Positions 12,393-20,489 of a DNA stretch of 41,016 nucleotides are shown piece after piece. This DNA comes from a virus. Location: the IMG/VR virus record IMGVR_UViG_3300017725_000016, positions 1 through 41,016 of that record; one strand, 5' to 3'. Position 1 is the stretch's first letter. Each line of letters starts with the position of its first letter. The position numbers and the translations under genes were made by a program. The notes beneath the pieces are model-generated. The model did no database searches. It was not told where the DNA came from and saw nothing but the letters and a program-made list of their open reading frames with translations.

Positions 12393-13156
12393 TAGAGAGA
12401 AAGAAAGCAAAGCCAATTAAAAGACGTTTGTTAATTGATGGTGATATTCTTATTTATAAAATTGCTACTATGAATGAAGTAGATACACATTGGGGTGATG
12501 GTCTATGGACTCTTCACTGTGATGAAAACATTTGTAAGACACAAGTAGATAATACAATAGATGAGTTGTTAGTAGACCTAGACGCTGACGCTTACATGAT
12601 AGCGTTGACTGACACTAAGAACTTTAGAAAAGATGTGCTACCTTCTTATAAAGATAATCGTAAAAGTAAACGTAAGCCTATGGTTCTTAATGCGTTGCGT
12701 GAGTATGTGCTTAAGCAACATAAAGCTATTATTTATAAGAACCTAGAAGCAGATGATGTCTTAGGTATCTTTGCTACTGCACCTCATAAAGAAGAGCGTG
12801 TGATTGTTTCTATAGATAAAGACCTGCGACAAATACCTGCACTTATATCTCAAGACGGCAAGACTATTGAGAAAGTAACTAAAGCTGAGGCTGACTATTG
12901 GTTTATGGTTCAAGCTATGGCAGGTGACAGTGTGGACGGATACACTGGCGTACCTAAAGTAGGAGTCAAGACAGCCCAGAAACTATTGGGTGACATTAAT
13001 GTTCCCCTCTTAGACTTATGGAAGACTGTCTTAAAAACCTATGACAAAGCAGGGTACTCTAAGAAAGAAGCACTGCAACAAGCTAGGGTTGCACACATAT
13101 TAACTAACAAAGACTACAACAGAAAGACAGGTAAAGTAAAACTATGGCAGATATGA
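12389..13156 (+). CDS. 5'-3' exonuclease (T7 gp6-like, FEN family)
   Basis: The protein has 255 residues. Metal-binding motifs of the FEN/5'-nuclease family appear in order: RRLLIDGDILIY, LPSYKDNRKSKRKP, LEADDVLGIFA, VIVSIDKDLRQIP and AGDSVDGYTGVPKVGVKTAQ with its helix-hairpin-helix. It removes RNA primers, processes concatemers and degrades host DNA. T7 gp6 is slightly larger (300). It overlaps both neighbours by a few bases, typical of a tightly packed replication operon. Confidence 0.92.
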   Translation: MIERKKAKPIKRRLLIDGDILIYKIATMNEVDTHWGDGLWTLHCDENICKTQVDNTIDELLVDLDADAYMIALTDTKNFRKDVLPSYKDNRKSKRKPMVLNALREYVLKQHKAIIYKNLEADDVLGIFATAPHKEERVIVSIDKDLRQIPALISQDGKTIEKVTKAEADYWFMVQAMAGDSVDGYTGVPKVGVKTAQKLLGDINVPLLDLWKTVLKTYDKAGYSKKEALQQARVAHILTNKDYNRKTGKVKLWQI

Positions 13157-13422
13157 TTAAAGAACCACCTCATTACACACAACATGAGATAGAACCTATT
13201 GATTTTATTGTCAAAAATAAATTAGATTTCTGTCAAGGTAATGTGGTGAAGTATGTTTGTCGTTATAATTTAAAGGGTGGGTTAGACGATTTATTAAAAG
13301 CAAAACAATACATTGATTTTATTATAGAAAAAGACAACCCAAAACAATTAAACTTAAAGTATGACGAAACACAAACACCTGCTAGTAAGGGCGGAACTAA
13401 ACTCACCCCCAAAGGATACTAG
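13144..13422 (+). CDS. DUF3310 protein (T7 gp1.7 family-like)
   Basis: The protein has 92 residues. It carries the DUF3310 signature: an HY motif near the start (PPHYTQHEIEPIDFIVKNKL), then GNVVKYVCRYNLKGGLDDLLKAKQYIDFI. T7 gp1.7, which shares this domain, acts as a nucleotide kinase, though whether the short stand-alone domain has this activity is uncertain. It starts inside the end of the exonuclease gene (ATG 13144, or ATG 13153 further in) and overlaps the SpeD-like gene by 62 bp. Confidence 0.8.
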   Translation: MADMIKEPPHYTQHEIEPIDFIVKNKLDFCQGNVVKYVCRYNLKGGLDDLLKAKQYIDFIIEKDNPKQLNLKYDETQTPASKGGTKLTPKGY

Positions 13423-13732
13423 ATTTATAAAGAAGTGGGTAAGAAAATTAGTACAATCCATTAAAATGAAAATGCTAGGTAAGCCTATTGCCTATTACTG
13501 TAACAAAGAAGGTAATAGAGGGCTAACCTGTGTGACTGTTATTGAGACTTCACATATAGCATTTCATTGTTGGGACGAACAAGACCCTGCCATGTTGCAA
13601 CTAGATGTTTATACATGCTCAGAACTAGATGAAGATACTATCTTCAAACAGTTAGAAACTTTCCAACCAACCAAAATAACATACAAATATTATGACAGAG
13701 AAAACAATTTAAAATTAGTAAAGGAAAAATAA
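13361..13732 (+). CDS. S-adenosylmethionine decarboxylase-like protein (SpeD family)
   Basis: The 123-residue length is that of bacterial SpeD. KHLLVRAEL near the start matches the GKHLILDL strand of SpeD. ETSHIAFHCWDE (from about residue 68) matches the autocleavage block ESHISIHTWPE, giving the serine that becomes pyruvoyl and the His five residues later. DVYTC supplies the active-site Cys. The Glu before the cleavage Ser is Thr here. SpeD makes decarboxylated SAM for spermidine; a phage copy could feed polyamine synthesis or lower SAM. The SpeD-like N-terminus supports the start at 13361 despite the 62-bp overlap with the DUF3310 gene. Confidence 0.75.
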   Translation: MTKHKHLLVRAELNSPPKDTRFIKKWVRKLVQSIKMKMLGKPIAYYCNKEGNRGLTCVTVIETSHIAFHCWDEQDPAMLQLDVYTCSELDEDTIFKQLETFQPTKITYKYYDRENNLKLVKEK

Positions 13733-13733
13733 A

Positions 13734-15485
13734 ATGGATTATAGCAGAGATGAATTATTAACTTACTTTGGTAAGACTACTTTAAAAGATAGATACTTAT
13801 TGCCAGAGGAGAGTTCACCTCAAGAAGCATTTATGAGAGCGGCTAAAGCGTTTTCAGATGATGACGCAATGGCTGAAAGAATTTATGACTATGCTTCTAA
13901 ACTATGGTTTATGTTTGCAACACCTGTTTTAACTAATGCAGGTAGCAAAAGAGGACAACCTATTTCCTGTTTTCTAAATTATGTAGGAGATAGTCGAACA
14001 GGTTTAACCGCACACTACACAGAGAACGCATGGTTAGCGTCAGTAGGTGGCGGCATTGGTGGCTACTGGGGACATGTTCGCTCAGATGGTACACTAACAA
14101 GCGGCGGCTCACAAAGCTCAGGGTCTATACCTTTCTTACATGTAGTAGACTCAGAGATACTAGCTTTCTCTCAAGGTAAAACTAGAAGAGGAAGCTACGC
14201 CGCTTACATAGATATATCTCACCCAGAGATTATAGAATTTTTAGACATACGAAAACCTAATGGTGGTGACATACATAGAAAATGTTTGAACCTTCATCAT
14301 GGAGTAAACATACCTGACAGTTTTATGCAACTGATTGAGAAATGTATAGAAGACCCAAGTTATGATGACAGTTGGAACTTGATAGACCCACACACTAAGC
14401 AAGTAGTGCGGACTGTTTCAGCTAAAGAACTATGGCAACGGATATTAGAAAACAGAGTTGCTACTGGTGAGCCCTACCTTTGCTTTATTGACACAATCAA
14501 TAATGCACTTCCCCAACCTTTAAAAGATAAACAATTAAAAGTACACCATTCAAATTTATGTACTGAAATTACATTACCTACAGACGAGAAACGCAGTGCC
14601 GTTTGTTGTTTGTCTAGTGTTAATTTAGAAAAGTATGATGAGTGGAAAGACAACGATAAATTTATACCTGACTTAATTAGGTTCTTAGATAATACTCTTC
14701 AATCATTTATTGATAATGCACCAGATGAATTAGCTAAAGCTAAGTACAGTGCACACCAAGAAAGAAGTATTGGTCTAGGAGCTATGGGCTTTCATGCCTA
14801 CTTACAGTCTAAAGGTATTCCGTTTGAGTCTGCTTTAGCTAAAGGACAGAACTTACAAATATTTAAAAAGATAAAAGAAGAAGCTGTTGCTGAATCTAAA
14901 AACTTAGCAGTTGAAAGAGGTGAAGCTCCTGACATGAAGGGTACTGGTATGCGTCATGCACACCTATTAGCTATTGCACCTAACGCTTCTTCATCAATAA
15001 TTTGTGGGACAACCAGTCCTTCAATCGAACCATACAGAGCTAATGCTTATGTGCAGAAAACTATGTCTGGTTCATTTCTAGTTAAAAATAAATTCCTTGA
15101 AAAACTTTTAGAGTCTAAAGGAATGAATGATGAAAAGACTTGGCAGTCTATTCTAGGTAAGCGAGGTTCAGTTTTACATTTAGATGAATTAACTGAGCAT
15201 GAAAAAGATACCTTTAAAACTGCTATTGAAATAAATCAGCAATGGATAATCTCACATGCCGCAGACAGACAACAATATATTTGTCAGGGTCAATCGGTTA
15301 ATGTCTTTGTTCCTGCTGATGTAGATATAACAGAGCTACATGATACACACATGATAGCTTGGAAACAAAAACTAAAAACACTTTATTACTGTAGGTCAGA
15401 AGCAATTAAAAGGGCGGAGTTAGTTTCTCTTAAAGTTGAGAGAACTATAATACCAGAGTCAGAGTGTTTAGCATGTGAGGCATAG
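13734..15485 (+). CDS. Ribonucleotide reductase class I, alpha subunit
   Basis: The protein has 583 residues. It reduces ribonucleoside diphosphates to deoxy forms, supplying DNA precursors. Active-site residues: Cys in PISCFLNY, the N-x-C-x-E set in HSNLCTEITLP (about 274-278), Cys in SAVCCLSSVNL, the Tyr pair in KTLYYCRSE and a C-terminal CLAC redox pair. It is shorter than E. coli NrdA (761) and starts directly near the catalytic domain, so the regulatory ATP cone is missing and dATP inhibition is probably absent. GGGIGGYWGHVRSDG is also typical of phage-type enzymes. It is paired with NrdB downstream, with one small gene between. Confidence 0.93.
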   Translation: MDYSRDELLTYFGKTTLKDRYLLPEESSPQEAFMRAAKAFSDDDAMAERIYDYASKLWFMFATPVLTNAGSKRGQPISCFLNYVGDSRTGLTAHYTENAWLASVGGGIGGYWGHVRSDGTLTSGGSQSSGSIPFLHVVDSEILAFSQGKTRRGSYAAYIDISHPEIIEFLDIRKPNGGDIHRKCLNLHHGVNIPDSFMQLIEKCIEDPSYDDSWNLIDPHTKQVVRTVSAKELWQRILENRVATGEPYLCFIDTINNALPQPLKDKQLKVHHSNLCTEITLPTDEKRSAVCCLSSVNLEKYDEWKDNDKFIPDLIRFLDNTLQSFIDNAPDELAKAKYSAHQERSIGLGAMGFHAYLQSKGIPFESALAKGQNLQIFKKIKEEAVAESKNLAVERGEAPDMKGTGMRHAHLLAIAPNASSSIICGTTSPSIEPYRANAYVQKTMSGSFLVKNKFLEKLLESKGMNDEKTWQSILGKRGSVLHLDELTEHEKDTFKTAIEINQQWIISHAADRQQYICQGQSVNVFVPADVDITELHDTHMIAWKQKLKTLYYCRSEAIKRAELVSLKVERTIIPESECLACEA

Positions 15486-15665
15486 ATGACAGACTCAAGT
15501 ATATTTGATGACATGGATAAACCTAAAAAGTATTGTTCATGTCATAAGAAAAAAAAGAAGAAAGAAAAACAAACAATATTGTGGACAGTATACCATACCA
15601 TTCTAGCAGTCGAGTTAGGAATGATTGTTATAATTGAAACAATAGAATTATTGGGGGGATTATAG
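15486..15665 (+). CDS. 59-residue membrane protein between nrdA and nrdB
   Basis: The ATG directly follows the nrdA stop, and the stop is one base before the nrdB start region. The N-terminal half has a CSCH metal-binding-like motif followed by a run of lysines (KKKKKKEK); the C-terminal half (about residues 32-58) is one hydrophobic helix with acidic spots. So a basic, Cys-rich face would sit at the membrane. No family is recognised. Insertion between the two reductase subunits suggests a role in dNTP supply or redox delivery, which is a weak inference. Confidence 0.6.
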   Translation: MTDSSIFDDMDKPKKYCSCHKKKKKKEKQTILWTVYHTILAVELGMIVIIETIELLGGL

Positions 15666-15666
15666 A

Positions 15667-16617
15667 ATGGGATTATTTGAAGAACGAGTACATTACAAAC
15701 CATTTCAATACGAATGGGCTTTTGAAGCGTATGAGCTACAGCAACAAATGCACTGGCTTCCTAGTGAAGTACCTTTGCATGAAGATGTAAGAGATTGGAA
15801 TGATAGATTAACAGCTAATGAGAAAAATCTGATTAATCAAATACTAAAGTTCTTCACACAAGGTGATGTAGATATAGCAAAAGCATACCTTGATAATTAC
15901 ATTCCTAAATTTAAACCACCAGAAATAAGAATGATGTTGTCTGCTATTGCAACAAGTGAAGCAAATCATGCACAAAGTTATTCATTACTAAATGATACAA
16001 TCGGTTTACCTGAATCTGATTACAAAGCATTTCAAGAATATAAACAGATGGCTGATAAACATGAATACTTATTTAAAAGTAAAGGCAAAGGTTTATCAGG
16101 ACTAGCTAGAGAGATGGCATGTTTCTCTGCATTTGGTGAAGGCTTACAACTGTTTGCTTCTTTTGTAATGCTACTAAACTTCTCAAGGTTTGGTCGTATG
16201 AAAGGAATGTGTCAGATAGTTACATGGTCTATAAGAGATGAGACACACCATGTTGAAAGCATGATTAAATTGTTTCATCAATTAATAAAAGAGAACCCTG
16301 ATATTTGGACAGAAAAATTTAAAGCAAGTATCTATCAAACATGTAGAGATATGGTAGACTTAGAAGATAGGTTTATTGATTTAGCATTTGATATGGGTGG
16401 TGTGCAGGGACTAACACCTGACCAAGTTAAAGAATATATAAGATACATTGCAGATAGAAGACTATTACAACTGTCTTTAAAACCTAATTATGGTGTAAAA
16501 CACAACCCTTTAGGTTGGTTAGATTGGGTTTTAAATGGAGTAGAACATGCGAATTTCTTTGAAAACAGGGCTACTGAGTACAATAAAGGGACACTCACAG
16601 GCTCACTATGGAAGTAA
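15667..16617 (+). CDS. Ribonucleotide reductase class I, beta subunit
   Basis: The protein has 316 residues. It holds the di-metal site and radical: Asp in FFTQGDVDIA, then ATSEANHAQSYSLLNDTIG, which supplies Glu, His and, four residues after the His, the radical Tyr (about 98-105). The later ligands are Glu in FGEGLQLF and Glu/His in IRDETHHVE. All six ligand positions and the Tyr are present, so an ordinary Tyr-radical enzyme is expected. It works with the alpha subunit encoded at 13734. The stop codon TAA is the first part of promoter P5. Confidence 0.93.
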   Translation: MGLFEERVHYKPFQYEWAFEAYELQQQMHWLPSEVPLHEDVRDWNDRLTANEKNLINQILKFFTQGDVDIAKAYLDNYIPKFKPPEIRMMLSAIATSEANHAQSYSLLNDTIGLPESDYKAFQEYKQMADKHEYLFKSKGKGLSGLAREMACFSAFGEGLQLFASFVMLLNFSRFGRMKGMCQIVTWSIRDETHHVESMIKLFHQLIKENPDIWTEKFKASIYQTCRDMVDLEDRFIDLAFDMGGVQGLTPDQVKEYIRYIADRRLLQLSLKPNYGVKHNPLGWLDWVLNGVEHANFFENRATEYNKGTLTGSLWK

Positions 16618-16634
16618 AGTACCCTTTTTAGAAG
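16615..16634 (+). promoter_or_regulatory. Phage RNA polymerase promoter P5
   Basis: TAAAGTACCCTTTTTAGAAG begins at the nrdB stop codon and is followed by AAGGAAA and the ATG at 16643. It should start the head-assembly transcription unit, which ends at the terminator after the capsid gene. Confidence 0.8.
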
Positions 16635-16642
16635 GAAACAAG

Positions 16643-16825
16643 ATGGATAACTTAGATGATATAGTCTTACCTGTTAAGGTAGATGACTTAATTAAACTGT
16701 TAAACAAAGTATATCCTGAACAATCACCACTATTAAGTGATGATAGTAAGACAATATACTTCAAAGCAGGACAGCGTGATGTTGTCAAATTTCTAAATAA
16801 CTTAAAAGAGGAGTCAGAAAAATAA
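16643..16825 (+). CDS. Small acidic hypothetical protein (60 aa)
   Basis: It begins MDNLDDIVLPVKVDDLIKLL at an ATG just after promoter P5 and a GAAGGAAAC ribosome site; a longer frame from 16547 would lie inside nrdB. The protein is mostly helical by pattern with an Asp/Glu-rich surface. It ends in a TAATG overlap with the next gene. It is the first gene of the structural unit. No family is recognised. Confidence 0.65.
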   Translation: MDNLDDIVLPVKVDDLIKLLNKVYPEQSPLLSDDSKTIYFKAGQRDVVKFLNNLKEESEK

Positions 16826-17034
16826 TGTGTATAGGTAGTAGTAAGCCAGTCAGTGCACCAGTCAGAGAAGACCCACAAATTAAATTTGTAGATGGTAATA
16901 TATATGACGATAAAAAAGACCCTTTTGAAAATCCTACTCCTTCTGACAACATGGCAAAACCTACTAAAAAGAAGGAAGACAATTACAATCAAGGCGGAGT
17001 TGAAGGTTCAAACTCTGGTTTAAATATAACATAA
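16825..17034 (+). CDS. T7 gp6.7-like small virion protein
   Basis: The protein has 69 residues and begins MCIGSSKPVSAPVREDP. T7 gp6.7, a small protein ejected with the DNA, begins in a similar way (MCFSPKIKTP) and lies at the same place, just before the portal. The sequence is low in hydrophobic residues and ends SNSGLNIT, resembling the end of its neighbour at 17050. I infer a head protein from position and this Met-Cys start. The similarity is short, so the assignment is tentative. Confidence 0.55.
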   Translation: MCIGSSKPVSAPVREDPQIKFVDGNIYDDKKDPFENPTPSDNMAKPTKKKEDNYNQGGVEGSNSGLNIT

Positions 17035-17049
17035 TAAGGAGAAATAAAT

Positions 17050-17274
17050 ATGTGTGGTGGTGGTTCAAGACCTGCTCCAACTCCTGTTGCTCCAAACCCT
17101 GTAGTGAACGCTTCACCTATTGGTGAACAATTAGTTCCTACATTGGAAACAGCAGACGAGTTGTCAGATAAAAAGAAGATTACTAAAAAAGCTAAGAAGT
17201 CAGGAACAGGAATGTTACAAACTTCTGGTTTAAACATAGCTTCAAGTTCAGGTAGCGGCGTTAATACTCCGTAA
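17050..17274 (+). CDS. T7 gp7.3-like small virion protein
   Basis: The protein has 74 residues and starts MCGGGSRPAPTPVAPNP. A basic stretch (KKKITKKAKKSG) precedes a Ser/Gly end with SGLNIASSSGSG. T7 gp7.3, an ejected protein needed for tail assembly and adsorption, is also Lys-rich and ends in a Ser-Gly-Gly-Ile-Asn-Ile pattern. The shared SGLNI end with the previous gene suggests duplication. Spacing: AAGGAGAAA before the ATG; TAATG overlap with the portal gene. Confidence 0.6.
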   Translation: MCGGGSRPAPTPVAPNPVVNASPIGEQLVPTLETADELSDKKKITKKAKKSGTGMLQTSGLNIASSSGSGVNTP

Positions 17275-18842
17275 TGCAGATGGATAACGAAGTAGTTACT
17301 AGACAAAATACTGCGGCAGAACGCTATGAAACATTAAAACAAGATAGACAATATTTCTTAGATAGAGCCAGAGAATGTTCTGAATTAACTATTCCATCTT
17401 TAATACCTGACGAAGGTTTTACTAACTCTTCCGATTTATATAATCCTTTTCAATCAGTAGGTGCTAGAGGCGTAAACAATCTAGCTTCAAAATTATTACT
17501 TCTCCTACTTCCCCCTAACGCTCCATTCTTTAGACTACAAGTAAGTGGTGACGCTAAAAAAGAAATGGAACAACAAAAGGAGATGAAGACTCAAGTTGAA
17601 AAATCTTTAGCAAATATTGAAAAAGAAGTTTCACTTAAGATAGAAGAATTAGCTTTGCGTGTAAGCATGTTTGAAGCATTAAAACATTTAATTATTGGTG
17701 GTAATGTCTTAACTTATTTACCTAAAAATAATACTATGAGAGTCTATCCTCTTTCACAATTTGTTGTAAGACGAGACCCTCAAGGAACATTAATTGAAAT
17801 AGTTATTAAAGAAAGTATTGCTCACATAGCTCTTGATGAAGATATTAAAGAGCAAATGAAAATAAATGGTGATTATAAAGATGATGACCATTGTGATATT
17901 TACACACACATTTACAAATTAGACGATAAGAAATTTTATATATGCCAAGAAGTAATGGGAATAAAAATACCATCTACTATTGGTACACTAAGTGCAGACG
18001 CTATGCCTTATCAAGCATTAAGAATGGTAAGAATAGATAATGAAAATTACGGAAGAAGTTTTGTTGAGGAGTATCTTGGAGACCTCAAGAGCTTAGAAGG
18101 ATTATCTCAATCACTTGTAGAAAGTGCGGCGGCGTCTTCTAAAATAGTATTTATGGTAAGACCTAATGCTGTGACAAGAAAAAAAGATTTAGCACAGACA
18201 AGAAACGGAGATATTATTACAGGTAGTCAAGATGATGTGTCTGTTCTACAGGCATTAAAACAATATGACTTACAAGTTGTAGAAAGAAGTATTCAAAAAT
18301 TAGAAGAGCGTATGTCTTATGCTTTCTTATTACACACTGCAATTCAAAGAGACGCAGAGCGTGTAACCGCTCAAGAAATAAGATACATGGCGGAACAATT
18401 AGAAACAAGTATGGGTGGTGTTTATTCATTACTGTCTCAAGAACTTCAACTTCCTCTAGTTAGAGTGTTGATGAAGAGAATGAGTGCGGCAAAAGAAATA
18501 CCAACTTTACCAAAAGGGACTGTAAAACCAACAATCATTACTGGAATAGAAGCTCTAGGCAGAGGTAATGACTTACAGAAACTTAGAGAATTTGTAGCTG
18601 AGATAGGTAATTTGGCACAAATAAATCCTGCTGTAGTTCAATCATTAAATCCTAATGACTTGCTAACTAGATTAGCAACAGGTTTAGGAATTGATACTGA
18701 AGGTTTAATTAAATCTCAAGAACAATTACAAGCAGAACAACAACAAGCCCAAGAGCAACAACAAATGCAACAAATGATGGAGACGGCTCAGTCTGTAGCT
18801 CCACAAGTTGCTAACAATATGACTAAGGATATGGGAAACTAA
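17274..18842 (+). CDS. Portal (head-tail connector) protein, T7 gp8-like
   Basis: The protein has 522 residues, near the 536 of T7 gp8. The N-terminal part has the family pattern of a charged helix (AAERYETLKQDRQYFLDRAR), then SLIPDEGF and GVNNLASKLLLLLLPPNAPFF. The C-terminus is Gln-rich (LQAEQQQAQEQQQMQQMMET). Twelve copies form the ring through which DNA enters and leaves the head, and onto which the tail is built. The start is at 17274 in a TAATG overlap, with ATG 17280 as an alternative. Confidence 0.93.
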   Translation: MQMDNEVVTRQNTAAERYETLKQDRQYFLDRARECSELTIPSLIPDEGFTNSSDLYNPFQSVGARGVNNLASKLLLLLLPPNAPFFRLQVSGDAKKEMEQQKEMKTQVEKSLANIEKEVSLKIEELALRVSMFEALKHLIIGGNVLTYLPKNNTMRVYPLSQFVVRRDPQGTLIEIVIKESIAHIALDEDIKEQMKINGDYKDDDHCDIYTHIYKLDDKKFYICQEVMGIKIPSTIGTLSADAMPYQALRMVRIDNENYGRSFVEEYLGDLKSLEGLSQSLVESAAASSKIVFMVRPNAVTRKKDLAQTRNGDIITGSQDDVSVLQALKQYDLQVVERSIQKLEERMSYAFLLHTAIQRDAERVTAQEIRYMAEQLETSMGGVYSLLSQELQLPLVRVLMKRMSAAKEIPTLPKGTVKPTIITGIEALGRGNDLQKLREFVAEIGNLAQINPAVVQSLNPNDLLTRLATGLGIDTEGLIKSQEQLQAEQQQAQEQQQMQQMMETAQSVAPQVANNMTKDMGN

Positions 18843-18843
18843 A

Positions 18844-19602
18844 ATGGTAGACACAGTAGAAATTAAAGCAGATGAAACTACAACTGAAAAACCAGTAGAA
18901 GAAACTGCAAATCAACCAAGACCTGAAGGGTTGCCAGAAAAATTTAAGTCTGTCGAAGACATGGCTAAATCGTATGGTGAACTAGAAAGTAAACTAGGAG
19001 CTCAGGATAAATCATTTGAAAATGAAACAGAAAAATCAAATGAACCTGCAAAAGCAGAAGAGACTAAACAAGAAGAAAGTTTAGAGATAGCTGATAAAGC
19101 TGTAGCTGACGCAGGTCTTAATATGGAAACATTACAAACAGAATATAATGAAAATGGACAACTGGCTGACAAGTCTTATGAAGCACTTGAAAAAGCAGGT
19201 ATACCAAAAAGTTATGTTGACGCTTTTATAAATGGTCAATCAGCACTAGCGGCTAACCAGTCTGCTGAAGTTAAAGCAGTAGTTGGTGGTGATGAAGCCT
19301 ACTCTGCAATGGCAAAGTGGGCGGCTGATAATATGACTGAAGGTGAGAAGACTGCTTATAACACTGCTATTAATGGTGGTGATTTAGAAGTAACTAAACT
19401 TGCAGTCGCAGGACTAAAAGCAAAGTATGATACTGCTAATGGTACTGAACCAAATTTACTTCAAGCTAAAGCTGTGCCAACTGGTGAAGGTGGGTACGAG
19501 TCTTGGGCTCAAGTAACAGAAGCAATGTCTGATTCAAGATATACAAAAGACACTGCTTATCAAAACGCTGTCAAAGCAAAAATCGCAAACAGTAATTTAT
19601 AA
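18844..19602 (+). CDS. Scaffolding / capsid assembly protein, T7 gp9-like
   Basis: The 252-residue, very acidic protein lies between portal and capsid, as gp9 does. It has an early PEGLPEKFKSVEDMAKSYGE block typical of podovirus scaffolds, a long Glu/Lys-rich disordered middle, and a helical Ala-rich C-terminal half (YSAMAKWAADNMTEGEKTAY). Scaffold C-termini usually bind the capsid protein. It directs prohead assembly and then leaves. One base separates it from the portal stop. Confidence 0.88.
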   Translation: MVDTVEIKADETTTEKPVEETANQPRPEGLPEKFKSVEDMAKSYGELESKLGAQDKSFENETEKSNEPAKAEETKQEESLEIADKAVADAGLNMETLQTEYNENGQLADKSYEALEKAGIPKSYVDAFINGQSALAANQSAEVKAVVGGDEAYSAMAKWAADNMTEGEKTAYNTAINGGDLEVTKLAVAGLKAKYDTANGTEPNLLQAKAVPTGEGGYESWAQVTEAMSDSRYTKDTAYQNAVKAKIANSNL

Positions 19603-19611
19603 GGAGAACAA

Positions 19612-19836
19612 ATGCTACTACACGCATTAAAAAAATCTTTTGAAGCAGATGTTGCAGAGCACTCTGCTGTCATAGATATATACTTACAGAAACCTGTAGG
19701 TATTGGTGAACATGATAAGCTATTAGAAGTTGTCAAAGACAGGTTTGAAAAACTTACATGTGCTAAACACTCATTAGAAGAACTAGACAAAATAGTGAAT
19801 GTTAAAGAAGAAACTAAATCTAAAGAAAAAAAGTAA
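19612..19836 (+). CDS. Small helical hypothetical protein (74 aa)
   Basis: The ATG has AAGGAGAAC upstream. The sequence starts MLLHALKKSFEADVAEHSAV, is predicted mostly helical with a heptad-like centre (LLEVVKDRFEKLTCAKHSLEE), and ends in a Lys/Glu tail. It sits between scaffold and capsid genes and is probably made with the head proteins. No family recognised. Confidence 0.65.
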   Translation: MLLHALKKSFEADVAEHSAVIDIYLQKPVGIGEHDKLLEVVKDRFEKLTCAKHSLEELDKIVNVKEETKSKEKK

Positions 19837-19847
19837 AGGATATAAAT

Positions 19848-19973
19848 ATGCCAATGGGAAAAGGAACTTATGGTTCTAAAAAAGGAAGACCAAGTAAAGC
19901 ACTAAAAGGTGGACAGAAAAGATTACCTGCCGCTTTAAAATCAAAAATTATGAAAGCAAAAAAGAAGAAATAG
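19848..19973 (+). CDS. Tiny very basic protein (41 aa)
   Basis: The ORF encodes MPMGKGTYGSKKGRPSKALK followed by another Lys-rich stretch ending in KKKK. AAAGGA lies 8 bases before the ATG. About a third of the residues are Lys or Arg and there are almost no acidic residues. It is the first of three adjacent tiny basic proteins placed between scaffold and capsid. Nucleic-acid binding, perhaps inside the head, is the obvious guess. I know of no characterised member. Confidence 0.65.
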   Translation: MPMGKGTYGSKKGRPSKALKGGQKRLPAALKSKIMKAKKKK

Positions 19974-19975
19974 TT

Positions 19976-20125
19976 ATGGCTAAAAAAGGATTATATGCAA
20001 ACATTCATGCGAAGCGTAACAGAATCAAAAAAGGTTCTGGTGAAAGTATGAGAAAAGCAGGGAGCAAAGGAGCTCCAACTGCCGCTAATTTTAAAAGAGC
20101 GGCTAAAACTGCCAAGAAAAAGTAA
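19976..20125 (+). CDS. Tiny very basic protein (49 aa)
   Basis: The ORF begins MAKKGLYANIHAKRNRIKKG and ends FKRAAKTAKKK. It matches in style a KKGLYANI-type small protein that I associate with marine phages, always short and Lys/Arg-rich. It starts two bases after the previous gene and ends in a TAATG overlap with the next, so the three basic proteins are translated as a set. Function is unknown; the composition indicates DNA or RNA contact. Confidence 0.7.
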   Translation: MAKKGLYANIHAKRNRIKKGSGESMRKAGSKGAPTAANFKRAAKTAKKK

Positions 20126-20343
20126 TGGTTGCTAAAAAATACCAAAGCCCTTCAGGTGGTTTAAACGCCAAAGGAAGGGCTCATTTTAATAGCAAAGGAC
20201 ACAACCTAAAAGCACCAACTAAAAGTAAATCTAGCGGAAGACGTAAATCGTTTTGTGCTCGTATGTCTGGTGTTAAAGGTGCAATGTCTAAGAATGGTAA
20301 ACCTACTAGGAAAGCATTAGCTTTGCGTAAGTGGGATTGCTAA
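20125..20343 (+). CDS. Small basic DUF6321-like protein (72 aa)
   Basis: Starts MVAKKYQSPSGGLNAKGRAH and contains GRRKSFCARMSGV and NGKPTRKALALRKWDC. The pattern SPxGGLNAKGRxxF followed by a RRxSFxARM block fits the uncharacterised DUF6321 family found in marine phages. It is strongly basic with no hydrophobic segment. It is the last of three tiny basic genes ahead of the capsid gene, and the structured leader at 20344 follows it. Confidence 0.72.
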   Translation: MVAKKYQSPSGGLNAKGRAHFNSKGHNLKAPTKSKSSGRRKSFCARMSGVKGAMSKNGKPTRKALALRKWDC

Positions 20344-20489
20344 GGAAAATAGTTGTGCACTCTTATTGAGGGCAACTGCCTAATTTACATAAGTTAATTA
20401 GCTTGACCTACTGCGGTAGACAATCTGGTTTAAGAGACCAAAGTAAAAAGGCTTTCTAAACAAGCGTAACAAACCAAAGGAGACACAAT
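20344..20489 (+). promoter_or_regulatory. Structured leader of the capsid gene
   Basis: No gene is present in these 146 bases. Several hairpins can be drawn: AGTTG (20351-20355) with CAACT (20373-20377) around a CTC/GAG pair; AAG/CTT at 20391-20404; CTAC-TGCG-GTAG (20408-20419); and TGGT/ACCA (20426-20440). AAAGGAG before the ATG at 20490 is the ribosome site. No copy of the phage promoter motif is here. A structured 5' leader could stabilise the abundant capsid mRNA or be an RNA-processing site. Confidence 0.45.

Noticed and set aside
20403-20416. 14-nt match (AGCTTGACCTACT) between the capsid leader and the minus strand near 1306-1319
   Set aside because: A few matches of this length are expected by chance in 41 kb; the surrounding sequence does not align.
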